A DNA stretch of 64,000 nt from an uncultured Aquimarina sp. (GCF_947492965.1 NZ_CANLOZ010000004.1:124001-188000); one strand, 5' to 3'; positions 36,412-45,310 are shown, numbered from the stretch's first letter. Made by a program: numbers and translations. Notes: generated by a model from the sequence alone, not told the origin.

Positions 36412-37016
36412 GATTAGATGAAGAGCAGGAAAAAAGAATCGAAGAATTTGTAGACAAGCAAGACTTTAGGTTGGTATCTCTGAGAGATGATATTCTTGAT
36501 CATCTATGCTGTGTAGTAGAGAGTGATCTTAGAGCAGGAAAAACATTCGATCAGTCATTAAAGGATGCAGTGTTTGATCTGGCACCGAATGGATTGATTG
36601 ATTTAGAAAAGAAAACATTTTTTTTATTAAACTCAAAACGAATTATTATGATGAAAAAACTGATGTATTTAATTGGATTTATTGGATCACTGACGTTAAC
36701 AACAGGGATCGTATTTAAACTACTTTGGTACCCAGGTGCTAACATGTTATTGATGACAGGTTTTTTAGTATTGTTATTAATTTTTGTTCCTATGGTAACT
36801 ATAGATAAGTATAAAGTAACGATCGCAAAAAATCTATCAGAACGATTAAAAATCATTCTTGGTTGCGTTTCAGCCGTTGTCGTTGGTTTGGCGGGTCTAT
36901 TTAAAGTAATGCATTGGATGGGAGCAGAGGTGTTATTGCTGGCAGGAGGACTTATTTTTGCAGTGGGATACCTTCCATTTTTATTTTTTACGATGTATAA
37001 AAAATCTTTGGCTTAG
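36408..37016 (+). CDS. HAAS-like domain membrane protein with two GldL-like transmembrane repeats
   Basis: 202 residues. The N-terminal 1-75 region (SLRDDILDHLCCVVE...GKTFDQSLKDAV) resembles the HAAS/DUF1700 domain that accompanies PadR regulators. Then four membrane helices in two pairs; each pair contains FKLLWYPGANMLLMTG or FKVMHWMGAEVLLLAG, close to the FKIMHWPGA motif of the GldL motor protein of T9SS/gliding. Translationally coupled to padR. It may be a sensor or anti-regulator at the inner membrane; a motor function is unlikely given the missing GldL C-terminal region. Confidence 0.7.
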   Translation: MRLDEEQEKRIEEFVDKQDFRLVSLRDDILDHLCCVVESDLRAGKTFDQSLKDAVFDLAPNGLIDLEKKTFFLLNSKRIIMMKKLMYLIGFIGSLTLTTGIVFKLLWYPGANMLLMTGFLVLLLIFVPMVTIDKYKVTIAKNLSERLKIILGCVSAVVVGLAGLFKVMHWMGAEVLLLAGGLIFAVGYLPFLFFTMYKKSLA

Positions 37017-37030
37017 AAATTAGCTTCAAA

Positions 37031-37067
37031 AAAAACTCCCTTAGATATCATTTCTAAGGGAGTTTTT
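37031..37067. terminator. Bidirectional terminator between the PadR operon and secA
   Basis: Perfect 11-bp stem ACTCCCTTAGA / TCTAAGGGAGT with loop TATCATT, flanked by A-run and T-run, so it can serve both converging transcripts. Confidence 0.92.
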
Positions 37068-37089
37068 TTCTTTATTGTTTAATACTTAC

Positions 37090-40000
37090 TTATTCATTCA
37101 CAAGTACCCATTCTCCTTTTTCGATTAATGGGATTGCTTGTTTGTATTTTACGGTCTTATTTTCTCCACTCATCACGTGTTTGATAGTAACTTTATCATT
37201 ACGTCCTATTTTTGGTTGGTCGCGAGTGATAGTTTCTGTTACTTGTGGACGTTGTTGAGTTTGTCCTGCTGCTCTATTTTGCGCAGCACGTTCATCCATA
37301 TTAGGAATTTCTTCTTTAGAAGTTTCTAATTTTTCCTTTTTACGTACCTGTCGAGCTTCAGAAATATCTTGTGTATTACCAGTTGGTAATTCTCCTTTGA
37401 ATAAGAATGAAATCACATCCTTATTTACATCTTCAATCATCGCCTTAAACAACTCAAAAGCTTCGAACTTGTAGATTAACAAAGGATCTTTTTGTTCGTG
37501 TACAGCCAACTGAACACTTTGCTTTAATTCATCCATTTTGCGAAGATGTGTTTTCCAAGCATCATCGATAATGGCTAAAGTAATATTCTTTTCAAAGTCT
37601 GTTATTAGTTGTTTTCCTTCACTTTTATATGCTTTTTCTAGATTAGTAGCAACGTTTAGACTTTTAACGCCATCTGTAAAAGGAACTAAAATACGTTCAT
37701 AATTGCTTGATGGGTCTTCATATACTTGTTTGATCACTGGATAAGCTGCTTCCGCATTACGCTTCATCTTATCCTGATAGTGTTCATAAGCTGCTTTGTA
37801 AACTTCTCCAGCAATCTTCTGGGTATCCATTTTTTCAAATTCGTTAGCACTTATAGGGCTACTCATAGAAAAATAACGTATCAGTTCAAATTCAAAGTTC
37901 TTATAATCCTGAGCATTCTTGTTAGATTCTGTAATCACCTCTGCAGTATCATAAATCATATTGGCAAGATCTACTTTTAAGCGCTCTCCAAATAAGGCGT
38001 GGTAACGTCGTTTGTATACTACTTCACGCTGAGCGTTCATTACATCATCATATTCTAATAATCTCTTACGTACACCAAAGTTATTTTCCTCTACTTTTTT
38101 CTGTGCTCTCTCAATAGATTTAGAAATCATAGAATGTTGGATTACTTCACCTTCTTTTAATCCCATTCTATCCATCATCTTTGCGATACGTTCAGAACCG
38201 AATAAACGCATTAGATTGTCTTCTAGAGATACATAAAACTGAGAGCTTCCTGGATCTCCCTGACGCCCAGCACGACCACGTAACTGTCTGTCTACTCGTC
38301 TAGAGTCATGGCGTTCCGTACCAATAATTGCTAAACCTCCAGCAGCTTTTACATCGTCGGTTAATTTAATATCCGTTCCACGACCAGCCATATTTGTTGC
38401 AATAGTAACTACTCCAGGATTTCCTGCTTCTGCTACAATGTCAGCTTCTTTTTTGTGAAGTTTCGCATTTAATACATTGTGGGGTACTTTACGAATTGTA
38501 AGCATTCTACCTAGTAATTCAGAAATTTCTACAGAAGTAGTACCAATTAACACTGGTCTTCCTGCTCTTGCTAACTCAGTAACTTCATCAATCACTGCGT
38601 TATATTTCTCACGCTTTGTTTTATATACTAAGTCTTCTTTGTCTTTTCTTGCAATTGGTCGGTTTGTTGGAATTTCTACTACATCAAGTTTGTAGATTTC
38701 CCAAAGTTCTCCTGCTTCTGTAACAGCCGTTCCCGTCATACCAGATAGCTTACCATACATTCTAAAGTAGTTCTGTAAAGTAACTGTAGCAAAAGTTTGT
38801 GTAGCATCTTCAATTTTTACATTTTCTTTGGCTTCTATTGCTTGATGTAATCCATCGCTATATCGACGGCCATCCATGATACGACCAGTTTGCTCATCTA
38901 CGATTTTTACTTTGTTATCCATAACCACATATTCTACATCTTTTTCGAATAATGAATATGCTTTTAATAATTGTCGTAAAGTATGAATGCGTTCGCTTTT
39001 TACGCTGTAGTCTCTAAATAGGTCTTCTTTCTTTTCAGCTTCTTCTTCTTTAGAAAGACCAAGGTTTTCTATTTTAGCGATTTCCATTCCGATCTGCGGA
39101 AGTACGAAGAAATCTGGATCATCCTTACCAGAAAGATATTCAACACCTTTATCGGTAAGATCTATTTGGTTATTTTTTTCCTCAATCACGTAGTATAAAT
39201 CCGCATCAATTTTGTGCATCTCGCGATTGTTGTCTTGCATATAGAAATTCTCAGTTTTTTGAAGTAGCATTTTTACTCCTTCTTCACTTAAGAACTTAAT
39301 CAAAGCTTTATTCTTAGGAATCCCTCTATAAACTTGTAAAAGTTTAAAACCACCATCTTTAGTGTTACCTTCCTTAATTAACTTTTTAGCTTCGGCTAGA
39401 ACAGACGTTAAATATTTTTGTTGTACAGAAACAATATCTGCAATTTTTGGTTTTAGCTCATTGAATTCGTGAATATCTCCTTTCGGAATAGGTCCAGAAA
39501 TAATTAAAGGAGTACGAGCATCATCGATTAATACAGAATCTACCTCATCAATAATAGCATAATTATGTGGTCTTTGTACTAAATCTTCCGGTGCGTGAGA
39601 CATGTTATCTCTTAGGTAATCAAAACCAAACTCATTATTTGTTCCGTAAGTAATATCAGCATTGTAAGCAGCTCTTCGTTCTGCAGAATTTGGTCTGTGA
39701 TTATCAATACAGTCTACCGTTAATCCATGGAATTGAAAAATCGGTGCCATCCATTCACTATCACGTCGTGCTAGGTAATCATTTACCGTTACTAAGTGTA
39801 CACCATTACCAGACAATGCATTTAAGTATACTGGTAAGGTAGCTACTAACGTTTTACCTTCTCCAGTTTGCATTTCTGCTACTTTTCCTTCATGTAAAGC
39901 GATACCACCAATTAACTGCACATCATAGTGAATCATATCCCACTTTACTTCTTTACCAGCAGCATCCCAACTAGTAGACCAGATAGCTTGATCTCCGTCT

Positions 40001-40446
40001 AAGGTGATATGGTCTCTGGTTCCGGAAAGTTCTCTGTCGTATGCAGTTGCTTCTACGGTTATCGTTTCATTTTCAGCAAATCTTTTAGCCGTTTCTTTAA
40101 CCACAGCAAAAGCCTCTGGCAAAATGGTATTCAATGCTTTTTCAGTAGCTTCGTAAGCATCTTTCTTTAGTTTATCAATCTCTCCATAAATATCTTCTTT
40201 TCTATCGATATCTTCTGTAGCATCCGCTTCTTCTTTTAGAGAGTCTATTTTAGCATTGATATCCGCACGTGCATCGTTAATAAACTTTTTGAACTCTACC
40301 GTTTTTTCGCGTAGTTCATTGTCGGAAAGATCAGCTATGCCTGCTGCTGCTTTTTTTATTAATTCAACTTTTGGTTGAATTTCTTTTATATCTTTTTTGG
40401 ATTTATCTCCAACGAATACTTTTAATACAGAATCTAAAACTCCCAT
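37090..40446 (-). CDS. secA: Preprotein translocase ATPase SecA
   Basis: 1118 residues, the long form usual in Bacteroidota. Walker A (MQTGEGKT, about 190-197), DEVD box in IIDEVDSVLIDDARTP, GTDIKL and QLRGRAGRQGDPG helicase motifs, and the scaffold/IRA region near the end are present. Drives Sec export across the inner membrane, and so feeds the T9SS substrates in this window. The C-terminus (EKGEWVLVNE) lacks the zinc-binding Cys motif of proteobacterial SecA, normal for this phylum. An insertion between nucleotide-binding parts near 330-460 accounts for the extra length. Confidence 0.97.
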   Translation of the reverse strand: MGVLDSVLKVFVGDKSKKDIKEIQPKVELIKKAAAGIADLSDNELREKTVEFKKFINDARADINAKIDSLKEEADATEDIDRKEDIYGEIDKLKKDAYEATEKALNTILPEAFAVVKETAKRFAENETITVEATAYDRELSGTRDHITLDGDQAIWSTSWDAAGKEVKWDMIHYDVQLIGGIALHEGKVAEMQTGEGKTLVATLPVYLNALSGNGVHLVTVNDYLARRDSEWMAPIFQFHGLTVDCIDNHRPNSAERRAAYNADITYGTNNEFGFDYLRDNMSHAPEDLVQRPHNYAIIDEVDSVLIDDARTPLIISGPIPKGDIHEFNELKPKIADIVSVQQKYLTSVLAEAKKLIKEGNTKDGGFKLLQVYRGIPKNKALIKFLSEEGVKMLLQKTENFYMQDNNREMHKIDADLYYVIEEKNNQIDLTDKGVEYLSGKDDPDFFVLPQIGMEIAKIENLGLSKEEEAEKKEDLFRDYSVKSERIHTLRQLLKAYSLFEKDVEYVVMDNKVKIVDEQTGRIMDGRRYSDGLHQAIEAKENVKIEDATQTFATVTLQNYFRMYGKLSGMTGTAVTEAGELWEIYKLDVVEIPTNRPIARKDKEDLVYKTKREKYNAVIDEVTELARAGRPVLIGTTSVEISELLGRMLTIRKVPHNVLNAKLHKKEADIVAEAGNPGVVTIATNMAGRGTDIKLTDDVKAAGGLAIIGTERHDSRRVDRQLRGRAGRQGDPGSSQFYVSLEDNLMRLFGSERIAKMMDRMGLKEGEVIQHSMISKSIERAQKKVEENNFGVRKRLLEYDDVMNAQREVVYKRRYHALFGERLKVDLANMIYDTAEVITESNKNAQDYKNFEFELIRYFSMSSPISANEFEKMDTQKIAGEVYKAAYEHYQDKMKRNAEAAYPVIKQVYEDPSSNYERILVPFTDGVKSLNVATNLEKAYKSEGKQLITDFEKNITLAIIDDAWKTHLRKMDELKQSVQLAVHEQKDPLLIYKFEAFELFKAMIEDVNKDVISFLFKGELPTGNTQDISEARQVRKKEKLETSKEEIPNMDERAAQNRAAGQTQQRPQVTETITRDQPKIGRNDKVTIKHVMSGENKTVKYKQAIPLIEKGEWVLVNE

Positions 40447-40510
40447 GATTGATTTATGGTTATGTGTTTATTTTGAGATATACAATAAGATTCAATTTGT
40501 TACATCATCT

Positions 40511-40630
40511 AATAGTATTTTAACTACTATTTCGGTTTGTTGAATTTGTGGTAATCTCTGTGCCTTACAGGCAATATTATACAATGCTTCACTGGGCTTT
40601 GGTAAGCCTAGAGAAGGGCGTAATTTACGC
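40511..40630 (-). other. Structured segment upstream of secA
   Basis: Four short hairpin-capable elements in a row: AATAGTA/TACTATT, GCCT/AGGC, GGCTT/AAGCC and GCGTAA/TTACGC. It is less AT-rich than other gaps. Could be a secA mRNA leader or an unrelated small RNA. No ORF seen. Confidence 0.3.
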
Positions 40631-40654
40631 AAAAAAAAAGCCTCTTGCGAGACT
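40631..40654 (-). terminator. Rho-independent terminator of the DUF2795 gene
   Basis: On the minus strand AGTCTC-GCAA-GAGGCT followed by nine T; GCAA is a stable GNRA loop. Confidence 0.85.
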
Positions 40655-40677
40655 TTTAGTACTATTTAAATATTTTT

Positions 40678-40899
40678 TTAATATTCATCCTCATTCCAAA
40701 GATAATCTTCGTCGGTAGGATAATCTGGCCATATCTCTTCTATAGAATCATACGAATCTCCTTCATCTTCAATCGATTGTAGGTTTTCCACAACCTCCAG
40801 CGGTGCTCCCGTACGAATTGCATAGTCAATTAACTCATCTTTGGTTGCTGGCCAAGGTGCATCACTTAAATAAGATGCTAATTCTAAAGTCCAATACAT
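40678..40899 (-). CDS. DUF2795 family protein
   Basis: 73 residues. Matches DUF2795: MYWTLELASYLSDAPWPATKDELIDYAIRTGAP... with the conserved LxxxPWPATKDELIDYA core, and a very acidic C-terminal tail ending NEDEY. Cytoplasmic. The family is widespread and uncharacterised. It has its own terminator. Confidence 0.88.
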   Translation of the reverse strand: MYWTLELASYLSDAPWPATKDELIDYAIRTGAPLEVVENLQSIEDEGDSYDSIEEIWPDYPTDEDYLWNEDEY

Positions 40900-41039
40900 A
40901 TGCTGCTGGTATTAATTTTTTTGCAAAAATAATTTTTTAGTTTAAAAAGTCAAGTAAAAAATTAATTATTTAAACAATAATTATAAGAACGTGATTTTTT
41001 GGGTATTACCCTTAATTTATTTTTAAAGCTGTAGAGCAT

Positions 41040-41615
41040 TTAAGAATCTTTTTGAGGAATCCATTTTATCTCTTCTGCTTGTAAATCGTGTGACAACTTT
41101 CGTGCCAGTACAAACAGATAGTCAGATAGTCGGTTTAAGTATTGTAAAGTAGTCTCTTCAAAAGGTGATATTTCATATAAAGCAGTTGCTAAACGCTCAG
41201 CTCTTCTACATACACAGCGTGCAATGTGACAGAATGACACGGTTTGGTGTCCTCCAGGTAAAACAAAATGTGTCATTGGCGGTAAAGATTCATTCATACG
41301 ATCCATTTCTGTTTCTAAAAGCGTAATGTCTTCAGAAGAAATAGTAGGGATATTTAGTCTTTTCTTTCCGCTCTTTAAAATAGCTTTTTCGGGATCTGTA
41401 GCTAAAACAGCTCCTACGGTAAATAACCTATCCTGAATTTTTACCAATATATTTTTACTGAGTTCGTCAATTTTCTGATCTCTGATAAGTCCTATATGAG
41501 AATTTAGTTCATCTACAGTACCATAACTGTCAATACGAATATGATGTTTTGGAACTCTAGTACCACCAAAAAGCGCTGTAGTACCTTTATCTCCTGTCTT
41601 TGTGTATATTTTCAT
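41040..41615 (-). CDS. ATP:cob(I)alamin adenosyltransferase, PduO type
   Basis: 191 residues. The N-terminal KIYTKTGDKGTTALFGGTRV is the ATP-binding signature of PduO-type enzymes; SYGTVDELNSHIG, RDQK and the C-terminal CRRAERLATAL / YLNRLSDYLFVLAR motifs complete it. It transfers the adenosyl group of ATP to cob(I)alamin, making coenzyme B12 for methylmalonyl-CoA mutase, consistent with MeaB in this window. Its 5' end overlaps a tiny membrane-protein gene by 29 bases. Confidence 0.93.
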   Translation of the reverse strand: MKIYTKTGDKGTTALFGGTRVPKHHIRIDSYGTVDELNSHIGLIRDQKIDELSKNILVKIQDRLFTVGAVLATDPEKAILKSGKKRLNIPTISSEDITLLETEMDRMNESLPPMTHFVLPGGHQTVSFCHIARCVCRRAERLATALYEISPFEETTLQYLNRLSDYLFVLARKLSHDLQAEEIKWIPQKDS

Positions 41616-41733
41616 TTGTTTTTTCTTGATTTTCCTTTTTATGATTCGAAATATCTTGCTTAGCTTTTTTAATATTCAGGTAAACAAATATTGCTCCAAT
41701 ACCTACTGCGATCCAAAACCATGGAAAACTCAT
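41587..41733 (-). CDS. Tiny single-pass membrane protein
   Basis: 48 residues: one helix about 3-20 (FPWFWIAVGIGAIFVYL), then a basic/polar cytoplasmic tail rich in K, N and E. Its ATG overlaps the stop of the preceding tiny gene (ATGA), and its 3' end overlaps the adenosyltransferase start, a compact arrangement that argues for real translation. No family known to me. Confidence 0.6.
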   Translation of the reverse strand: MSFPWFWIAVGIGAIFVYLNIKKAKQDISNHKKENQEKTNENIHKDRR

Positions 41734-41894
41734 TTCTTTTTCTTCTTAAAATAATTTTTCCTAAAATCTCTACCGTCTCGTTGATATAATTTTCTTTTGT
41801 TTCTGGCAGAATTCCAGCGAACAATGAAAAATAATACTGCAATTCCAATAACAAGCAATACCAATTGGGTTTCTTCAGAAAGTGATTCAAGCAT
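41730..41894 (-). CDS. Tiny single-pass membrane protein
   Basis: 54 residues: N-terminal MLESLSEETQ, one helix about 11-27 (LVLLVIGIAVLFFIVRW), then a strongly basic tail (RNKRKLYQRDGRDFRKNYFKKKK in part). Overlaps the next tiny gene by 4 bases (ATGA). First gene of the three-gene run that ends with the adenosyltransferase. The topology suggests an inner-membrane peptide with cytoplasmic basic tail; function unknown. Confidence 0.6.
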   Translation of the reverse strand: MLESLSEETQLVLLVIGIAVLFFIVRWNSARNKRKLYQRDGRDFRKNYFKKKKK

Positions 41895-42061
41895 GGTTCG
41901 ATGTTTTGTGGTAAAAGTAGTAAAATAGTAGTGAGTTTTCTAGTAGTAGAGTAAGTGAGTATTGTAGTGATTAATTAACGGTTTATTTTGATGATTTTTT
42001 TATAGAATTAACCTGCTAAACTCTAAGTCTCAAAAACTAACCAACTCACATACTATTTTAG

Positions 42062-42069
42062 TACATTTG
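42062..42069 (+). promoter_or_regulatory. Bacteroidota -7 box (TACATTTG) for recR
   Basis: TAnnTTTG match 7 bases before the recR ATG, so the transcript is probably leaderless or nearly so. Confidence 0.55.
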
Positions 42070-42076
42070 TATCGCT

Positions 42077-42697
42077 ATGGAATTCTCATCAAAATTATTG
42101 GAAAATGCGGTGTATGAAATGTCTCAATTGCCAGGTATAGGTAAACGAACTGCACTGAGATTGGTATTACATCTATTACGTCAACCAGAAACCCAAACTC
42201 AACATTTAGTTAAAGCTTTAGGAACGTTAAGAGAAGATGTAAAGTTCTGTAAAAAATGTCATAGCATTAGCGACGTAGAAATATGTGATATTTGCAGTAA
42301 CCCAAATAGAATTCAAGACATTGTATGTGTTGTAGAGGATATTCGGGATGTTATGGCAATAGAAAGTACTGGGCAGTATAGAGGATTGTATCATGTTTTA
42401 GGAGGAAAAATTAGTCCAATGGATGGGATCGGTCCTCAGGATCTTAAAATTCATACTTTAATCGAAAAGGTGAAATCCGGACAGGTCAACGAATTAATTT
42501 TTGCGCTTAGTGCTACTATGGAAGGTGATACTACCAATTTTTATATTTATAAGCAATTAGAAGGTGTAGAAGTTAAAATTGCTACCATTGCTCGAGGAAT
42601 TGGAGTAAATGATGAGCTAGAATACGCAGATGAAGTTACATTGGGGCGAAGTATCATAAATCGAATTCCTTTCGAAAATGCTTTAAAAAGTTCTTAA
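42077..42697 (+). CDS. recR: Recombination protein RecR
   Basis: 206 residues. Helix-hairpin-helix [12 protein letters not shown] (about 18-29), Cys4 zinc finger C58-x2-C61-x8-C70-x2-C73, and a Toprim domain ([12 protein letters not shown] ... [11 protein letters not shown]). Works with RecF/RecO to load RecA at single-strand gaps. Size and motifs are standard. The glycosyltransferase gene begins 27 bases after its stop, suggesting co-transcription. Confidence 0.97.
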   Translation: MEFSSKLLENAVYEMSQLPGIGKRTALRLVLHLLRQPETQTQHLVKALGTLREDVKFCKKCHSISDVEICDICSNPNRIQDIVCVVEDIRDVMAIESTGQYRGLYHVLGGKISPMDGIGPQDLKIHTLIEKVKSGQVNELIFALSATMEGDTTNFYIYKQLEGVEVKIATIARGIGVNDELEYADEVTLGRSIINRIPFENALKSS

Positions 42698-42724
42698 TAA
42701 TTTACCTAATTAAAAAAATATCTC

Positions 42725-43852
42725 CTGGAACTATCAGTTATCATTCTTAATTACAACGTACGTTATTTTTTAGAGCTCTGTGTTCTTAGTGTTCAGGAGG
42801 CTACCAAAGATCTAGATGCAGAAATTATTGTTATCGATAATAATTCTCCTGATAATAGTTGTGAAGTAATAAAAGAGCGCTTTCCCAATGTTATACTTGT
42901 AGAGAATAAAGAAAACGTAGGCTTTGCCAAAGCAAACAATCAAGGCGCTGCGCTAGCAAAGGGAGAATATATATGCATTCTTAATCCGGACACGGTAGTT
43001 GCTGAAGATACATTTTCTAATATTCTGTCGAGTTCAAAGAAACTGTTTCATATGGGAATGGTGGGACCTAGATTAATTGATGGAACGGGTAGTTTTTTGC
43101 CAGAGAGTAAACGTAATGTACCTTCTCCTTTAACATCGTTTAGACGTCTTTTTGGAATAAAGTTAGGTAAGGTTAAAAATTATTATGCTGATCATATATC
43201 CGAAACTGATATTGGTGATGTAGATATACTCGTAGGAGCTTTTATCTTGGTTAAAAAAACTGTCTATGAATCTGTGTCCGGCTTTGATGAGGATTATTTT
43301 ATGTATGGAGAGGATATTGATCTTTCTTATAAAATCAAGAGAAAGGGGTTGGAGAACTATTATATAGGTTCGATCCCTGTGATTCATTACAAAGGAGAAA
43401 GTACAGACCGAAATGCTGAGTATATAAAGCGTTTTTACGGAGCAATGCGATTATTTTATCGAAAACACTTTAAAAGTAATTGGTTTTTAGATACAATAGT
43501 TTCAGTAGGGATTAGACTTACTTCCATAGTGCAGTCTTTCAAAAATTACAGTAAAGAAAAGGAGATAACTGAAAGTTATTATTTGGTATCTGAAAATGAG
43601 GAGATAAGGGAGCGACTCATAAACGCTTTACAAAAAGAAGTGCAATTTACTTCTTTGGAATCTGCTCGTAATTTGGGATATAGTAATAACGAACTTATCT
43701 TTGACAATGATTTTGTAAGCTTTGGAGAGATTATTGAAGAAATGCAACAATTAAAGAATTTGAATATAACCTTTAAGATCATTCCCAAGGGATGTGATTT
43801 TATGTTAGGAAGCGATTTTAGTGATGGAAAAGGAGAGGTAATCACTTTTTAA
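42725..43852 (+). CDS. Family 2 glycosyltransferase, probable CTG start
   Basis: 375 residues if initiated at CTG. The GT2 fold starts at once: ELSVIILNYNVRYFLELCVL, then IIVIDNNSPD (first DxD-type region), NVGFAKANNQG and ILNPDTVV (the DxD-equivalent), resembling WbbL-type rhamnosyl/glycosyl transferases. An in-frame stop at 42707 and the absence of ATG, GTG or TTG before the conserved strand leave CTG at 42725 as the best start; the first later ATG (43052) would delete the nucleotide-sugar site. The C-terminal 150 residues are less conserved. Likely acts in surface polysaccharide synthesis. Confidence 0.82.
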   Translation: MELSVIILNYNVRYFLELCVLSVQEATKDLDAEIIVIDNNSPDNSCEVIKERFPNVILVENKENVGFAKANNQGAALAKGEYICILNPDTVVAEDTFSNILSSSKKLFHMGMVGPRLIDGTGSFLPESKRNVPSPLTSFRRLFGIKLGKVKNYYADHISETDIGDVDILVGAFILVKKTVYESVSGFDEDYFMYGEDIDLSYKIKRKGLENYYIGSIPVIHYKGESTDRNAEYIKRFYGAMRLFYRKHFKSNWFLDTIVSVGIRLTSIVQSFKNYSKEKEITESYYLVSENEEIRERLINALQKEVQFTSLESARNLGYSNNELIFDNDFVSFGEIIEEMQQLKNLNITFKIIPKGCDFMLGSDFSDGKGEVITF

Positions 43853-43925
43853 ATAAACTTTAATAAAGAAAAAATAATCTAAGAGCTTTAATTTTATTAA
43901 TTTCGCAAAAAATATAACTAATAAA

Positions 43926-43933
43926 TACCTTTG
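43926..43933 (+). promoter_or_regulatory. Bacteroidota -7 box (TACCTTTG)
   Basis: TAnnTTTG match 9 bases before the ATG at 43943; it overlaps the alternative TTG start at 43931, arguing against that start. Confidence 0.6.
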
Positions 43934-43942
43934 ATTAAGAAT

Positions 43943-45283
43943 ATGGCAAAATTTGAGCTTAAACTTCCGAAGATGGGTGAAAGTGTTGCAGAAGCAACAA
44001 TAACAACTTGGTTAAAAGAGGTTGGAGATACTATCGAAATGGACGATGCAGTATTGGAAATTGCAACGGATAAAGTGGATAGTGAAGTACCTTGTGAAGT
44101 AGAAGGAGTATTGGTTGAAAAACTTTTTGAAGTTGATGATGTCGTAAAAGTTGGTCAAACAATTGCCATAATAGAAACAGAAGGAGAAGGTAGTGTTGAT
44201 GTGTCTTCAGCAGAAACTCCTAAAGAAGTTGCTGCTCCAGCAGCAGCAGCGGTTATAGAAAATGATATTGCAGCGGTGAAAGAAGCGGTTACTGCAAATG
44301 CAACTGCTGACTATTCTGAAAGTTCTAAGTTTTATTCGCCATTAGTAAAAAATATAGCTTCTGCAGAAGGTATTTCGGTGGCAGAATTAGAAAGTATTTC
44401 GGGAACTGGTAAAGATGGTAGGGTAACGAAGAATGATATTTTACAATATGTTGAAGATCGAAAAGCTGGAAAAACAACTCCTGTAGTTGCAGCACCTAAA
44501 ACTGAAGTTACCAAAGAAGTTGCTCCAGCTCCAAAGAAAGAAACTCCAAAAGCAACTCCAGTGGTGGCTAGTGGAGATGATGAAATTATCGAGATGACCA
44601 GAATGGGTAAATTGATTTCTCATCATATGGTAGCATCTGTACAAACTTCAGCACATGTACAGTCGTTTATAGAAGCTGATGTTACAAATATTTGGAATTG
44701 GAGAAATAAAGTAAAAGGTGACTTTATGAAGAGGGAAGGAGAAAAACTAACGTTTACTCCTATATTTATGGAAGCTGTTGCTAAGGCAATTCGAGATTTC
44801 CCATTAATTAATATTTCAGTTTCAGGAGATTCTATTATCAAAAAGAAGAATATTAATTTAGGAATGGCGGCCGCATTACCAGATGGAAACCTTATCGTAC
44901 CAGTTATTAAGAATGCAGATCAGTTGAATCTGGTAGGGATGACCAAAGCTGTAAACGACTTAGCAAATCGTGCAAGAAACAATGCTTTAAAGCCAGATGA
45001 TATTCAGGATGGGACTTATACGGTAACCAACGTGGGTACTTTTGGTAGTATTATGGGAACTCCAATTATTAATCAACCTCAAGTAGCTATTTTAGCTTTA
45101 GGAGCAATTCGCAAAGTACCTGCAGTAATTGAAACACCTGATGGAGATTTTATTGGAATCCGTTATAAAATGTTTTTGTCTCACTCATACGATCATAGAG
45201 TAGTAAACGGAGCATTAGGAGGACAGTTTGTACAAAGAGTGAAAGACTATTTAGAAGCTTTTGATGCAAATAGAGAGTTTTAG
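43943..45283 (+). CDS. 2-oxoacid dehydrogenase E2 (dihydrolipoamide acyltransferase)
   Basis: 446 residues. Lipoyl domain about 1-77 with the lipoylated lysine in EIATDKVDSEVP; A/P-rich linker; E3-binding domain about 132-172 (SPLVKNIASAEGISVAELESISGTGKDGRVTKNDI in part); second A/P linker; catalytic domain about 215-446 ending with SYDHRVVNG. H418 matches the catalytic His, but the usual Asp of HRxxDG is Asn422. The EIATDKVDSEVP form is typical of branched-chain or 2-oxoglutarate type E2 rather than pyruvate E2. Stands alone with its own promoter and terminator; E1 and E3 are elsewhere. Confidence 0.92.
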   Translation: MAKFELKLPKMGESVAEATITTWLKEVGDTIEMDDAVLEIATDKVDSEVPCEVEGVLVEKLFEVDDVVKVGQTIAIIETEGEGSVDVSSAETPKEVAAPAAAAVIENDIAAVKEAVTANATADYSESSKFYSPLVKNIASAEGISVAELESISGTGKDGRVTKNDILQYVEDRKAGKTTPVVAAPKTEVTKEVAPAPKKETPKATPVVASGDDEIIEMTRMGKLISHHMVASVQTSAHVQSFIEADVTNIWNWRNKVKGDFMKREGEKLTFTPIFMEAVAKAIRDFPLINISVSGDSIIKKKNINLGMAAALPDGNLIVPVIKNADQLNLVGMTKAVNDLANRARNNALKPDDIQDGTYTVTNVGTFGSIMGTPIINQPQVAILALGAIRKVPAVIETPDGDFIGIRYKMFLSHSYDHRVVNGALGGQFVQRVKDYLEAFDANREF

Positions 45284-45310
45284 AGTAGAAGCATTTCTAG
45301 AAGAATATAA

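Noticed and set aside
41669..41890. 73-codon minus-strand open frame overlapping the two tiny membrane genes
   Set aside because: Frames at 41730-41894 and 41587-41733 give clean helix-plus-basic-tail proteins with ATGA overlap; the 73-codon frame is the shadow of these.
43052..43852. Starting the glycosyltransferase at the ATG at 43052
   Set aside because: This would remove the first 109 residues, including the whole nucleotide-sugar region that is clearly coding upstream in the same frame.
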